Under the pieces are notes generated by a model that searched no databases, was not told the DNA's origin, and saw nothing but the letters and a program-made list of their open reading frames with translations. 64,000 nt of DNA from Dichetophora obliterata. Lineage: Eukaryota; Arthropoda; Insecta; Diptera; Sciomyzidae. Positions 52,935 to 62,564 of the stretch are shown in pieces; within the stretch, counting starts at the first letter, position 1, and each line of letters begins with the position of its first letter. Made by a program: the position numbers and the translations under genes. The DNA is taken from positions 198,296,511-198,360,510 of the forward strand of contig OY986437.1 of the NCBI GenBank assembly GCA_963920525.1, written 5' to 3'.

Positions 52935-53600
52935 ATATTTTTCTTTCCTTGCCTCAACCATCTTTTCATTATCTTTAGCCAATGTCTTCTATTTTTACTT
53001 AAACAAGAAAGCTACAGAACATTTACTTAACAATTGCGAAACAGAAAAACTGCATTTGTGAAACAGTGCATACGATTTGATCATCATGGTAAATACATTC
53101 CCAGTAGCGGATGGAATATATTTCGAATATATGAAGCATCAATTACCTTGTAATGACCACTACTTCCGACTATATTACCTTACTATGCATAAAAGGCCTT
53201 ACATTTAACATTGAATGAGATAGGAGGTAAGTGATCGCCTCCCTTCAGCATTACCTAGAAGTTATGGAGTAACATACTACTTGTATTAAGTTATAAAAAT
53301 CACTGCAATACTTTTCCTTGTATGCTACATTACAGGTAATGAGGTATGAATTAATTACTTCTGCTATATGCAGACGCATTACTTTTTGAAAAAAGTAATG
53401 CTTCCTTACCTGGTAATTTATTCTGTATTAGTTCTATGGTAGCCACTGGCAAATCCGCTGCTGGGTTTATATATAACTTGCCTAAATTAATAAAATAAAA
53501 ATGTTTCTCTTAAATAATATCATAAAATAATACGTTTCTAATAAGTTTTAATTTTTTGGTCAAGGTTGACTTTTCTGTGGAATGCCCCAAAAGAACTTTA
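52935..53600. repeat. Dispersed repeat R19, copy 2, interrupted by a MITE
   Basis: Left part (52935-53099) and right part (53466-53600) align with 19150-19445: TTATCTTTAGCCAATGTC, TTTGATCATCATGGTAAAT, then after the MITE CATAAAATAATACG, AAGTTTTAATTTTTTGG and TGGAATGCCCC. The sister copy lacks the MITE. Confidence 0.65.
53100..53465 (-). mobile_element. MITE with CCCAGYAGCGGAT ends, copy 2
   Basis: 366 bp, the reverse orientation of 46793-47158, with ends CCCAGTAGCGGATGGAAT and CCCAGCAGCGGATTTGCC. The empty site in R19 copy 1 reads CATTTATG, and here CATT precedes and TTTAT follows. This implies duplication of about two bases (TT). Non-coding. Confidence 0.82.
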
Positions 53601-54494
53601 AAACACTGCAATTTACGATGAAAAGTTGTAGTTGGTGGTGATAGGAAAAGTTTGTGGAGAGGAACGCTTAGTAACTTGATTTGACTGAGGTTAAGGCATA
53701 ATACTTGCTTCAGATTTAATATCACATTTTTCTACAGCTTCGGCCACATTAAAAACATCCTACGCAAACATTTCACTTGACTACTTCCAAATTCCATTCT
53801 GTGGTATCACAACGGACCCAATTAATTAGTCTTAGCGGGCTGGTCTAAACAACTGCCACCACCTTAACCTAACCATCTGTACTTTTAATGGATTTATAAA
53901 CTTAATCATAGTTTGTATTTAAAATATATTACTTAGACTTAATGGTACATTGCCAAAAAAAAAAATCAAAAGAGAGGCACACAAAATTACAAAATGCGTT
54001 GAAGCGCTATGTTTACCAATTAAATAAAATTTGGTTAATAAAATCCGGAAGTACCTATTTTCCGGAGCTAGGCGCTTTTTAAAATCAGAAAGAGTTAAAA
54101 AGTCCTTATCCACTAGAAATATCATCGCTATGCTGAAGCGTTTTTAAGGATTCTCTGAGCGACAACACGCTGAAATAGAGTAAAAAATAGAGAAAATATA
54201 CATATTTTAGAGCTCTCTGAGCGACAAAACGCTGAAATAGCGTGAAAAGCAGAGAAAATATACGTATTTTAAAAAAAAACCGCTGAACTTAAAAGAGCGT
54301 GATATTTTTATTAAATCGCCAATAAATGTGAAATATCACAGCATTTATTGTAGTGATTTTTCAATCAGTTTTTAGAGTGTAGGCAGTAAACAACAAATCA
54401 TGTATTAGACTTGGATTGCAATTGGGAGCAAAGCGAGTTGAATAGCTATTTAAAAGACTTATCGCAGAAGAACTAATCTGATCATGTAATAGAC
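53601..54494. other. Spacer with a 62-bp tandem duplication
   Basis: At 54153-54275 two tandem copies share CTCTGAGCGACAACACGCTG, AAATAG and AGAGAAAATATACATATTTT. No gene in the remainder; the small minus-strand frames at 53510 and 53919 have no domain. Confidence 0.5.
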
Positions 54495-54965
54495 TTGAGC
54501 GAGAGTCATCCACAAGTCAGATCTATGTTAAAATCACCACACATCAATATACATATGCTCATACGATGCGGCAAATTTAGAGACTTTCGTAAATTGATTA
54601 ATTAAATCAAACGACCTGTCGGAGTTATGTAAACAAATTAAAAGACATTTATTTAAGGCTTCTCCAAATTCAACACCCAAAAACTCAACATGGTCCTAAC
54701 CATCAGACTTAAAAATAATTTCGAATTTAACAAAATTTCTAAAATTGATTGCAATTTCTCCTCCTCTCAAACCATTGTCACGATTATTCCTAAGAATATT
54801 GAAACCTTGGAGCCCATACACATCATCTATAACATCTTTCTTAAACCACGTTTCAGTCATGCAAACTATATCATTAACACTTTTGGAAAATATGTAACTC
54901 AAATAATCAATTTTTGATGAGTTCAGCCTGCACCCATTTATATAGCACAGCTGCAACCCTCGATG
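54495..54965 (-). pseudogene. LINE endonuclease fragment, minus strand
   Basis: On the minus strand from about 54965 the frame reads LQLCYINGCRLNSSKIDYLS, then YIFSKSVNDIVCMTETWFKK and GLQGFNILRNNRDNGLRGGE. This is the N-terminal endonuclease of a CR1/jockey-group LINE ('NARSLxxKxDEL', 'IVCxTETW', 'RxDRxxxxGGG'). After a stop near 54694 and a frameshift, HVEFLGVEFGEALNKCLLIC and CGDFNIDLT continue to about 54500. No RT follows. It might be the missing 5' part of an element like that at 48430, but orientation and spacing do not join them. Confidence 0.7.
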
Positions 54966-55030
54966 GTTCTTACTAATAATCCCCAGAATTGTCTTTAAGT
55001 TAACATTGTGATTCGTTTAAGAACTATTAA

Positions 55031-55261
55031 CCTTCCGTCGGGCGCAATGTGCTTTATAGGCACACATTAATAGAGCTTCTCTGGTCAAAACTTAAACAAA
55101 TCTCCGTAGAATTTCAAAATCAAACTGAGTCGCAACAATGAATAAAGCATGTCAAAAGAGACAGCTACTGAGATTGTTAGTTATCAACGCCACCCAATAG
55201 CCAAATGCGTTAAGAAAATAGCCGTGCTGTGCTTGACAGATAAATTGCGCCCTAAGGAAGG
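55031..55261. mobile_element. piggyBac-like MITE in TTAA
   Basis: The inverted ends CCTTCCGTCGGGCGCAA (55031) and CCTTCCTTAGGGCGCAA (complement ending at 55261) lie in TTAA on both sides (55027-55030 and 55262-55265). 231 bp, non-coding. Its termini differ from those of the element at 45824, so it is a separate family. Confidence 0.8.
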
Positions 55262-55329
55262 TTAAGAAAGTCAAATTAAAAAAAGACAAAGATTCCAACT
55301 TCATTTTGATGTGAGTTTATAGCTTATTT

Positions 55330-56175
55330 TGCTTAAAGTGGTATAAGTCTAAAAAGAAATAAATAAAAAGTAAAAAAAAAATTTTTTAAAAATAAGCTTT
55401 TATTTAAAAAATACGTGAACTAAAAAAAAATAAATTTAAGTGACATTTGTCATATATGTATATAGTAGGTATATTGTAGCTGCAGAAGAATCCCTCTCTA
55501 TTGGTTACTGATCATCATAATATAAGCGTACGTAAATTGGTAAGTTCTAAGGACTTATATAAATTTAGAATTTTTCAAATACATTTATATTTAAAAGCTT
55601 AAGGCACTGCATTGGGTAGTAAACCTGTATAATGGATCGCAGTTTATACACAGGTAAGCTTACTAAAAGATTCAATACCACTGATAATGTGTAGTTAACC
55701 TGTATAACGCATCGCGGACATCGGTGCCTCAAGCTTTTAAATATAAATGCATTTGAAAAATTCTAAATTTATATAAGTCCTTAGACCTCACCAATTTACG
55801 TACACTTATACTTGATGATGAGTAATCAAGAGAGAAGTTCTTCTGCACCTAGAATATACCTACTATATACAGGGTCCGCCATCTAACGTTTTTTTCAACT
55901 AGTGCTTATTTCGTGAATGGTAACACTTAGCTCATGTCTGATTTGACAGATAATTAGTTTTATCCTTCCGCTGATATAATTACAACGCTGGGAAATATTG
56001 CGACATTACTTTGAAAATCAAGGTAATGTTGCAGAATGTGTGCGAAAAATGCGTATGGATTTTGGAAGAGAAATGTCACTTAAATTTTTTTTTTCTTTTT
56101 AGTTCACGTATTTTTTAAATAAAAGCTTATTTTTTTAAAAAATTTTTTTACTTTTTATTTATTTTTTACTTTTTA
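55330..56175. repeat. Large palindrome (foldback), right arm interrupted
   Basis: Left arm about 55350-55640 and right arm about 55690-56175 are inverted copies. Shared blocks are TAAGCTTTTATTTAAAAAAT, ACGTGAACTAAAAA, TATATAGTAGGTATAT, CGTACGTAAATTGGT, AAGGACTTATATAAATTTAG and TTTTTCAAATACATTTATAT. The right arm is split at 55868 by a fragment of the DD41D mariner (55869-56079). The centre contains two AACCTGTATAA words. Non-coding. Confidence 0.8.
55869..56079 (+). mobile_element. 5' fragment of the DD41D (rosa-like) mariner
   Basis: Begins with the terminal repeat AGGGTCCGCCATCTAACG after TATA. The N-terminal transposase segment reads RWEILRHYFENQGNVAECVR, then KMRMDFGRE, the first helix-turn-helix of the family. 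It stops after about 30 codons and runs into the palindrome arm (ATGTCACTTAAA), so everything downstream was lost. It is the same family as 1-521, in the same orientation. Confidence 0.8.
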
Positions 56176-56204
56176 GTTTTAAAGGTTTATTATTAACATC
56201 TTTT

Positions 56205-56901
56205 ATTTTCAAAACTTGTGGAGGTATAGCATTTTTATTGATTTGTTGGCGTTAAAAGAGGGTGTGGCAAAAAATTTCATGATAATATTGCATTGTCACC
56301 CGACTTACATACGTATGTTAAATTTCAGCTTAATCGAATACCAACAAGTTTTTGCGAAAAATGCGAAATTGCGAAATTGCGAAAAATGTTTTGCAAATTT
56401 TGACGGACATACATACATACAAACATACATACATATACACGGACGAAACAAGTTATAATCAGCTTATAATCAGCCCCGTAGTTTTGAAGATATAGAATTT
56501 TTATTGATTTGTGGGTGGTAAAAGGGGGTGTGGCCAAATGTTTTTCATAAACCCCATGCTTTATTTGATGGAACTTTACTGTTTAAATTTCAGCTGAATC
56601 AGCCCGTAGTTTTAGAGATATAACATTTTTATGGATTTGTGGGCGGTAAAAGGGGGAGTGGCAAACAATTTTCCTTAATTACCCTCTACTCGAAGGAAAT
56701 TTACTGCCAAAATTTCAGCTGAATCGGCCCAGTAGTTTTAGAGATTTAGCATTTTTATTGATTTGTGGGCAATAAAAGGGGGTGTGGCAAAATTTTTTAT
56801 CATTATTGCATTGTCACCGGACTTACGTATGCTAAATTTCAGCTTAATCGGATACCAACAAGTTGTAGAAAAATGCATTGCAAGTTTTGATGACATACAT
56901 A
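56205..56901. repeat. Array B repeats (second locus), interrupted by the LTR element
   Basis: Units of about 126 bp share ATTTTTATTGATTTGTGGGC, GGTAAAAGGGGGTGTGGC, AAATTTCAGCTGAATCGGCC and AGTAGTTTTAGAGATATA, marked at about 56232, 56506, 56631 and 56757. They match the 41401-43855 repeats. An earlier unit ends in CATACATACA, GACGAAACAAGTTATAATC. The last unit is cut at 56901 by the LTR element and resumes at 62565 with CATACATACGAACGAAGC. Confidence 0.8.
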
Positions 56902-57298
56902 TGTGGTGCTCTATTACATCACCACATAGAGTAAATCTCTACAGCCTATTTTACCTGTTCGTTACATTGATACTTACCTTTTTGTTACATTAATACTTAC
57001 CTTTTGTTATATTGTACTTACCTTTAGTTACATTAATACTTACCTCTTTGTTATATTGTACTTACCTTTAGTTTCATTAAAAACGTATTATACTTACACT
57101 TGCCTATAAAACACTTGTTATAAAAAAACCTTTTGAATTGTATTCAGTTATTATAATTTCAGAAATTTTCATTTTGAAAATTTCAGTATTAAAAATTTGT
57201 TCAAAGAAAATTGTTCGAATAAAAAATTATAAAATAAAAAAATTGGTTTTAAAATGAAAAATTAATTTCAAACGAAATTCATAAACGTTCGCACTAAA
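56902..57298 (+). repeat. 5' LTR
   Basis: Starts TGTGGTGCTCTATTACATC. The end is either ...GTTCGCA (57293, TG..CA) or ...CACTAAA (57298), the latter giving a CATA duplication. It contains five to six spaced copies of TACTTACCTTT with TTACATTAA or TTATATTG between them, an internal repeat block of about 130 bp. A TATAAAACACTTG word at about 57104 is a possible core promoter. Confidence 0.88.
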
Positions 57299-57400
57299 AC
57301 TGGCGATCCTGCGACACGAACACTAAAACTGGCGATCCTGCGACACGAACACCAAAACTGGCGATCCTACAAACCGCACTAAAATTGGCGCTCAACAACA
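57291..57400 (+). repeat. 29-bp tandem repeat of the primer site
   Basis: The unit CACTAAAACTGGCGATCCTG plus CGACACGAA repeats: TGGCGATCC occurs at 57301, 57330 and 57359, and a diverged TGGCGCTCA at 57386. Only the first is next to the LTR. Confidence 0.9.
57301..57312 (+). promoter_or_regulatory. Primer binding site (tRNA-Arg)
   Basis: TGGCGATCCTGC begins 2-7 bases after the LTR. It is complementary to the 3' end of fly tRNA-Arg(ACG) including CCA (GCAGGATCGCCA). Minus-strand DNA synthesis would start here. Confidence 0.75.
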
Positions 57401-58157
57401 GGGACCAGTAAAATGGCTACATCAATTTAAAAACAAAGCTACACCAATTCCGCTACAGAGTCCCAAGCAAATTCTAATGGCAACAACTAACTCATCAACA
57501 GAAATTGGCACTACATCAGCAGATGGCTTAATTAATGAGAATCGGCCAAATCAAACACGTTCCACAACAGATACGCCAACGCCCACTACACCTACGGTTG
57601 ATACAGCTACAGCAGCACCAGCAACTGCTTCTGCACCAAGAACAACAGCCACAGATAAACCAGCAACAACAGGCACAACATTATCCACAACGCCACCTTA
57701 AGTTCCTCCTCAATCGTCACTACCGCCGGTGCCAACAAAACAGCTACAACGACAGCGCTTATAACAATAACAACAACAAAGTGAGCAACAACCACAATAA
57801 CAGCAGCTACAACAACAACCACAACCACAACGAAAAGAGCAACAACAACAACAACGTCGGCAGCAACAACAACAACGTCAGCAGCAACAACAATTTATTT
57901 TATATGAAATTTTATATTTTGTAAAAATCTATATTTATTTTTGTTGACATTTATAAAATATTTTTTTCAGGCTGCGTATCACTTTAGCTCATCACGAGGC
58001 ACACAACATAGCTTTTTAAACGAATTTTAGACGATAGGGTCGTAAGAAACCTATCGTCTCACTTTCGTAGGCACTACACTACACTAGGGACATAGGTACA
58101 CTAAAAAAAAAAGGGAAGAGTTAGAATTTTCAAATAGAAGCAAATCTAGAGGGAAGA
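57401..58157 (+). other. Leader region with Thr-rich ORF and CAA microsatellite
   Basis: Untranslated leader between primer site and gag. A small frame at 57477-57701 (74 codons, MATTNSSTEIGTTSADGL, then Thr/Pro/Ala-rich repeats) has no known domain. It is followed by a CAA/CAG-rich microsatellite at about 57760-57895. Around 58024-58056 the words GACGATAGGGTCGTAAGAAA and CCTATCGTC can pair as a hairpin. The small ORF could be a chance frame through CA-rich DNA. Confidence 0.55.
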
Positions 58158-58868
58158 ATGGTACGAACACCCCCACACACACCCCTTACTCCACTCCCAC
58201 CCCTTACTCCACACACCGGAGAGGGAGACAACACACCATTCATAGACTTTGAGACTAACCCTCTCACACCACCAACACAAATACACACGGTTTCGGTAAA
58301 ATTACCTACATTCTGGACGAGTTGCCCAGACGCTTGGTTCGCACATGCGGAAATACAATTCCAAGCGAAAGGAATCACAGTCGATAAGACTAAATACGAA
58401 TACTTGGTAACCTTATTACCACAAGAAGTCATAGTCACTGTGCTAGACTTTATCCAAAAACCGCCAACACAAAACACATACGAAGGGCTTAAAAAAAGAT
58501 TTTCACTGAGCGAAAACAAGCGATTAGATAAAATCCTTTCGGATTCTGAGATGGGTGACCAAAGGCCATCTCAGTCCTATTGGTCACTTCTTCTACTAGC
58601 TGGATCAACAGTCAGTGGCGATTTAATTTATAAATTATGGCTACGCAAGTTGCCAAAAAGTTTAAATATCGCCTGGACCGGGTCCAGACACAGAGAACTA
58701 GAGGTCCTCTTAAAACTAGCAGATGATTTATGGGAAGTCATGACTGGTAGTGAAATTTCTACCATGTCTAAAAAACCAGCTTCCGGCTCAGAAGAAAAAA
58801 TGGCGATTACCCAACGTCTCGCCGAGACCACATCCACAATTTTAGAAAACTTTTTAAAAAAAATTTAA
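58158..58868 (+). CDS. gag: gag (matrix/capsid part)
   Basis: 236 codons from ATG 58158 (MVRTPPHTPLTPLPPLTPHT) to TAA 58866-58868. The product would form the retrotransposon particle. The Pro/Thr-rich start is followed by the capsid-like stretch VKLPTFWTSCPDAWFAHAEI, QFQAKGITVDKTKYEYLVTL, LPQEVIVTVLDFI, then PPTQNTYEGLKKRFSLSENK and GDQRPSQSYWSLL. This spelling (LPxFWxxxPxxWFAxxExQFxxxxI, PxxxxYExLKxRL) is that of CsRn1-type gag. The nucleocapsid finger is in the -1 frame just after the A-rich stretch at 58851-58866. Confidence 0.82.
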   Translation: MVRTPPHTPLTPLPPLTPHTGEGDNTPFIDFETNPLTPPTQIHTVSVKLPTFWTSCPDAWFAHAEIQFQAKGITVDKTKYEYLVTLLPQEVIVTVLDFIQKPPTQNTYEGLKKRFSLSENKRLDKILSDSEMGDQRPSQSYWSLLLLAGSTVSGDLIYKLWLRKLPKSLNIAWTGSRHRELEVLLKLADDLWEVMTGSEISTMSKKPASGSEEKMAITQRLAETTSTILENFLKKI

Positions 58869-59077
58869 GTGAACGTTCTCGATCACAAAGCACAAACTTC
58901 CAAAGGTACTCCAGACGTCGTTCATCTAGAAGAGAAGGGTCACAACAAAGACCGGCCAACTGGGTTTGTAGGTACCACTACAAATTTGGCAGAGCGGCCA
59001 GACGATGCGAACAACCATGCGCGTATGTTCAAACGACATCCACACCAAACCACAATACACCAAACACATTAAACTAA
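58862..59077 (+). CDS. gag nucleocapsid part in the -1 frame (CHCC finger)
   Basis: Read in the frame one base back, from 58862 to TAA 59075-59077, the sequence is [20 protein letters not shown], then [20 protein letters not shown] and PCAYVQ. C-x2-H-x9-C-x3-C is the characteristic CsRn1 gag finger and is basic as expected for RNA binding. It is joined to gag only if ribosomes slip -1, or if one base was inserted in the A-run at 58856-58863 by mutation. The zero frame stops at 58868. The pol frame overlaps its end (59005-59077). Confidence 0.75.
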   Translation, partial: NLSERSRSQSTNFQRYSRRRSSRREGSQQRPANWVCRYHYKFGRAARRCEQPCAYVQTTSTPNHNTPNTLN

Positions 59078-60954
59078 AAAACACCATCATTGCAACGGCT
59101 AATGATGGGAGTTCTATAACACTAACACGCCGTTTATTCATATTTGACAAGGACAATAACTTAAATTTCTTAATCGACAGTGGCGCTAAAGTTTCCGTAT
59201 TGCCATCCTCCAAATTCAAAATTTATAAAAAATCTGATTTGACACTCCAAGCTGCTAATGGCACAGCAATATCGACTTACGGAAAAAAATTGTTAAACGT
59301 AAATTTAAAACTCAGACGAGAATTTCCTTTCACTTTCATATTAGCAGATATCACAAGGCCTATCATTGGCGCAGACTTTCTTACCAAATATGGACTTCTA
59401 ATAGATCTAAAACACAGAAAACTCATTGACCCCCTTACAAAATTATCCGTCAACGCAATTTCGAGGTATTCTGAAACACAATTACCAAAACTATTTACAC
59501 TCGACGACAAATACACACAGTTACTCAAACAATTCCCTTCACTCTTCACCGAACCAGATTACACTGCACGAATCAAACACAAGACAGTACACCACATAGT
59601 TACAGAAGGACAGTTACCATTCACACGACCACGACGTTTAGACCTATCCAAATTAAAAATTGCAAAACAAGAATTCGACTTTCTAGTTAAGTCAGGAATT
59701 TGTAGACCGTCTGACTCAAAAACCTCTTCTCCACTACACCTTGTAGCCAAACGCGAACCAAATGACTGGAGACCATGTGGTGACTACAGACGACTGAACG
59801 CTATTACTGTACCTGACCGTTACCCTTTACCACATATACACGACTTTTCCATGAACTTACACAACACAAACTTTTATTCAAAAATTGACCTGGTCAGAGC
59901 ATATCACCAGATACCGATGGCTCCTAGCGACATCCACAAAACAGCAATAACAACACCTTTCGGAATGTTCGAATTTCTCCGAATGCCTTTCGGCTTGAGA
60001 AATTCAGCACAGACTTTCCAAAGATTTATACACGAAGTCTTACAGGGACTAGATTTCATTTTCGTTTATTTAGACGACATACTTATAGCTAGCGAGACCG
60101 AGACAGAACACATAAAACACTTAACACAAGTTTTCCAAAGACTCTCAGAATACGGCTTAAACATTAAACCTAACAAATGCACTTTTGGAGCATCAGACAT
60201 AAACTTCCTCAGTTACAACATTTCTAAACATCCTAAAATCCTAAATAAACATTCTAAAATCCGACCTTCAGAAGAACGTACACAGTGCATACGAGACTAC
60301 CCACAACCCACCACAGTCAAACAAATGCAAAAATTCATAGGCATGACAAATAACTACCACCGTTGTATCCCAAAACTCGCACACATGCTAGGCCCAATTT
60401 ATGACATGGTCACCGTAGCATCAAAAACAAAAAACAAACAGTTACACTGGACAGAGAACACACTACAGGCATTTACAACAATCAAAGATAGTTTTGCAAA
60501 GGAAACACTACTCAATCACATCAGTAGTAATGCAAAATTATCGATTGCCGTAGACGCATCAAACACAGCCATTGGCGGCGTTTTACAACAACAGAATAAC
60601 GGTACACTAGAACCATTAGCCTTTTTCTCAAAAAAGTTATTAAAGTCAGAAACGAAATACAGTACATTCGACAGAGAATTACTAGCCATATACTTAAACA
60701 TCAAACACTTTAGACACTACCTAGAAGGAAACAATTTTACGGTATACACAGATCACAAACCACTGATTAACGCTATACATTCACAAACAGAACGCAGTCC
60801 CAGACAAACAAGACACTTGGAATACATTGCACAATTCACACATGACATTAAACACATTAAAGGTTCAGAAAACACTGTAGCAGATGCACTTTCACGAGCT
60901 GAAATAGAAGCTTTTGCCTGCACAGACATCAACCTGAGGACACTACATAAATAA
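59005..60954 (+). CDS. pol: pol part 1: protease, reverse transcriptase, RNase H
   Basis: The frame opens before 59005 (ATG there is probably internal, as pol is expected to be fused to gag) and overlaps gag by about 73 bp, one base back again. Protease is [15 protein letters not shown] with the catalytic DSG, and [11 protein letters not shown] has [55 protein letters not shown] (Asp), [20 protein letters not shown] and [12 protein letters not shown] (Asp pair). RNase H follows ([38 protein letters not shown]). It ends at TAA 60952-60954 directly after the region, although the same frame continues open into integrase. All catalytic motifs appear intact. Confidence 0.88.
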   Translation: MRTTMRVCSNDIHTKPQYTKHIKLKNTIIATANDGSSITLTRRLFIFDKDNNLNFLIDSGAKVSVLPSSKFKIYKKSDLTLQAANGTAISTYGKKLLNVNLKLRREFPFTFILADITRPIIGADFLTKYGLLIDLKHRKLIDPLTKLSVNAISRYSETQLPKLFTLDDKYTQLLKQFPSLFTEPDYTARIKHKTVHHIVTEGQLPFTRPRRLDLSKLKIAKQEFDFLVKSGICRPSDSKTSSPLHLVAKREPNDWRPCGDYRRLNAITVPDRYPLPHIHDFSMNLHNTNFYSKIDLVRAYHQIPMAPSDIHKTAITTPFGMFEFLRMPFGLRNSAQTFQRFIHEVLQGLDFIFVYLDDILIASETETEHIKHLTQVFQRLSEYGLNIKPNKCTFGASDINFLSYNISKHPKILNKHSKIRPSEERTQCIRDYPQPTTVKQMQKFIGMTNNYHRCIPKLAHMLGPIYDMVTVASKTKNKQLHWTENTLQAFTTIKDSFAKETLLNHISSNAKLSIAVDASNTAIGGVLQQQNNGTLEPLAFFSKKLLKSETKYSTFDRELLAIYLNIKHFRHYLEGNNFTVYTDHKPLINAIHSQTERSPRQTRHLEYIAQFTHDIKHIKGSENTVADALSRAEIEAFACTDINLRTLHK

Positions 60955-62154
60955 CAGAACACAGACACAGAATTGCAAGATATACTAAATAGCCACAGAT
61001 ACAAGCTCGAACAGATACTCATACCGGTACTCAACATTAAAATTTGGTGCGAACAGAAAAATTCTTTAACACGACCTTACATACCACAGACTTTACGAAA
61101 ACAAGTATTCGAACAACTACACAACATAGCACATCCTGGTACACGAGCTTCACGGCGATTACTTACACAAAGATATTTCTGGCCGAATATGAATACACAC
61201 GTTAACAAATGGGCACAAGAATGCGTTAGATGTCAACGCTCAAAAATACACAAGCACACGAAGACAACACCACACAAAATCAGCATACCACACGGACGTT
61301 TCGAACATATCCACGTTGATATAGTCGGTCCTTTGCCAATTTCAAAAGGGTATAGGTACCTACTTACCGTAGTCGACAGGAACACTCGTTGGCCAGAAGC
61401 ATTTCCGCTGAAAGACACAAACACCGACACGATAGTCGACACTCTTCAAAGAGAGTATATTTCACGTTTTGGAGTTCCATTGAAGGTTACCTCTGATCGA
61501 GGAGCACAATTCACTTCCGCGACCTTTAACACATTTCTCAAAAATCTCGGTTGCCAACATATAACTACTTCGGCTTACCACCCACAAGCCAACGGCATGG
61601 TAGAGCGTTTTCACCGCCAGTTAAAGGTTTCCCTTATCGCAACAAACAACCAGACAAATTGGTTCACAGAGTTGCCACTAGTTCTTCTGGGCCTTAGATC
61701 CTCAGTCAAAGAAGACATGAAAGCGTCGCCAGCTGAGATGGTCTTTGGCCAGCCGCTCAGATTACCGAAACAAATAGTAATTCGCAACAATGAAACTTTA
61801 AACCCTTCAGAGATGCTTCCAAAAATAAAACAAGTAGTCAAAAACAAACAATCACTCATTTCACACCATAACACAAAATTCCAACAACATGTTCCTAAGG
61901 AACTCAACACTTGTAAATTTGTCTTCGTTAGAAACGACACCATACACAGCAAGCTCAAGGAACCCTATGATGGACCTTTCAAAGTAATCAACCGAAACCC
62001 AAAATACTTCACAATACTCAAAAATAACACTCATACTACAGTTAGTTTAGACCGTTTAAAACCAGCATCAATTAATACAGACACAACAACTACAACACAA
62101 TCTAAAAGAAAGGTACATTTTAATTTACTCAGAAATACAACAAGATTCATTTGA
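60955..62154 (+). pseudogene. pol part 2: integrase, cut off by one nonsense codon
   Basis: This is in the same frame as part 1, after TAA 60952-60954. It starts [20 protein letters not shown] and runs open to TGA 62152-62154. The zinc-binding HHCC domain is LHNIAHPG..., then [10 protein letters not shown]. The catalytic core has HVDIVGPLP (Asp), [11 protein letters not shown] (Asp) and [16 protein letters not shown] (Glu). The C-terminal domain ([29 protein letters not shown]) is present. The nonsense lies where the family has Gln-rich linker sequence between RNase H and integrase. Read-through would restore a complete pol. Because the stop is upstream, this copy probably makes no integrase. 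Confidence 0.85.
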
Positions 62155-62167
62155 GGAGGGGGAATAA
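62153..62167 (+). promoter_or_regulatory. Polypurine tract
   Basis: GAGGAGGGGGAATAA directly precedes the 3' LTR and overlaps the pol stop. This is the expected plus-strand primer. Confidence 0.88.
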
Positions 62168-62564
62168 TGTGGTGCTCTATTACATCACCACATAGAGTAA
62201 ATCTCTACAGCCTATTTTACCTGTTCGTTACATTGATACTTACCTTTTTGTTACATTAATACTTACCTTTTGTTATATTGTACTTACCTTTAGTTACATT
62301 AATACTTACCTCTTTGTTATATTGTACTTACCTTTAGTTTCATTAATAACGTATTATACTTACACTTGCCTATAAAACACTTGTTATAAAAAAACATTTT
62401 GAATTGTATTCAGTTATTATAATTTCAGAAATTTTCATTTTGAAAATTTCAGTATTAAAAATTTGTTCAAAGAAAATTGTTCGAATAAAAAATTATAAAA
62501 TAAAAAAATTGGTTTTAAAATGAAAAATTAATTTTAAACGAAATCCATAAATGTTCGCACCAAA
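62168..62564 (+). repeat. 3' LTR
   Basis: Same as the 5' LTR apart from about five substitutions (for example CATTAATAAC for CATTAAAAAC and ATAAATG for ATAAACG near the end). It starts TGTGGTGC at 62168 and ends ...GCACCAAA. Confidence 0.88.

Larger units (their letters stand above)
56902..62564 (+). mobile_element. Ty3/Gypsy LTR retrotransposon, CsRn1-type clade
   Basis: 5.66 kb with two LTRs of about 392-397 bp, a primer site complementary to tRNA-Arg, gag with a CHCC finger, pol in the order protease-RT-RNase H-integrase, and a polypurine tract before the 3' LTR. CATA lies on both sides (56898-56901 and 62565-62568), though the flanks are CATA-rich. CsRn1 assignment rests on the CX2HX9CX3C finger and the gag spelling. 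No env. The LTRs differ at about five positions, so it inserted relatively recently. One nonsense codon and two frame changes would prevent simple expression. Confidence 0.9.

Noticed and set aside
50198..54495. Joining the minus-strand endonuclease at 54.5-54.96 kb with the RT at 48.4-50.2 kb as one LINE
   Set aside because: Opposite strands and 4 kb apart with unrelated elements between; better read as two copies.
58130..58519. 129-codon minus-strand frame overlapping gag
   Set aside because: It is the antisense shadow of the gag frame.
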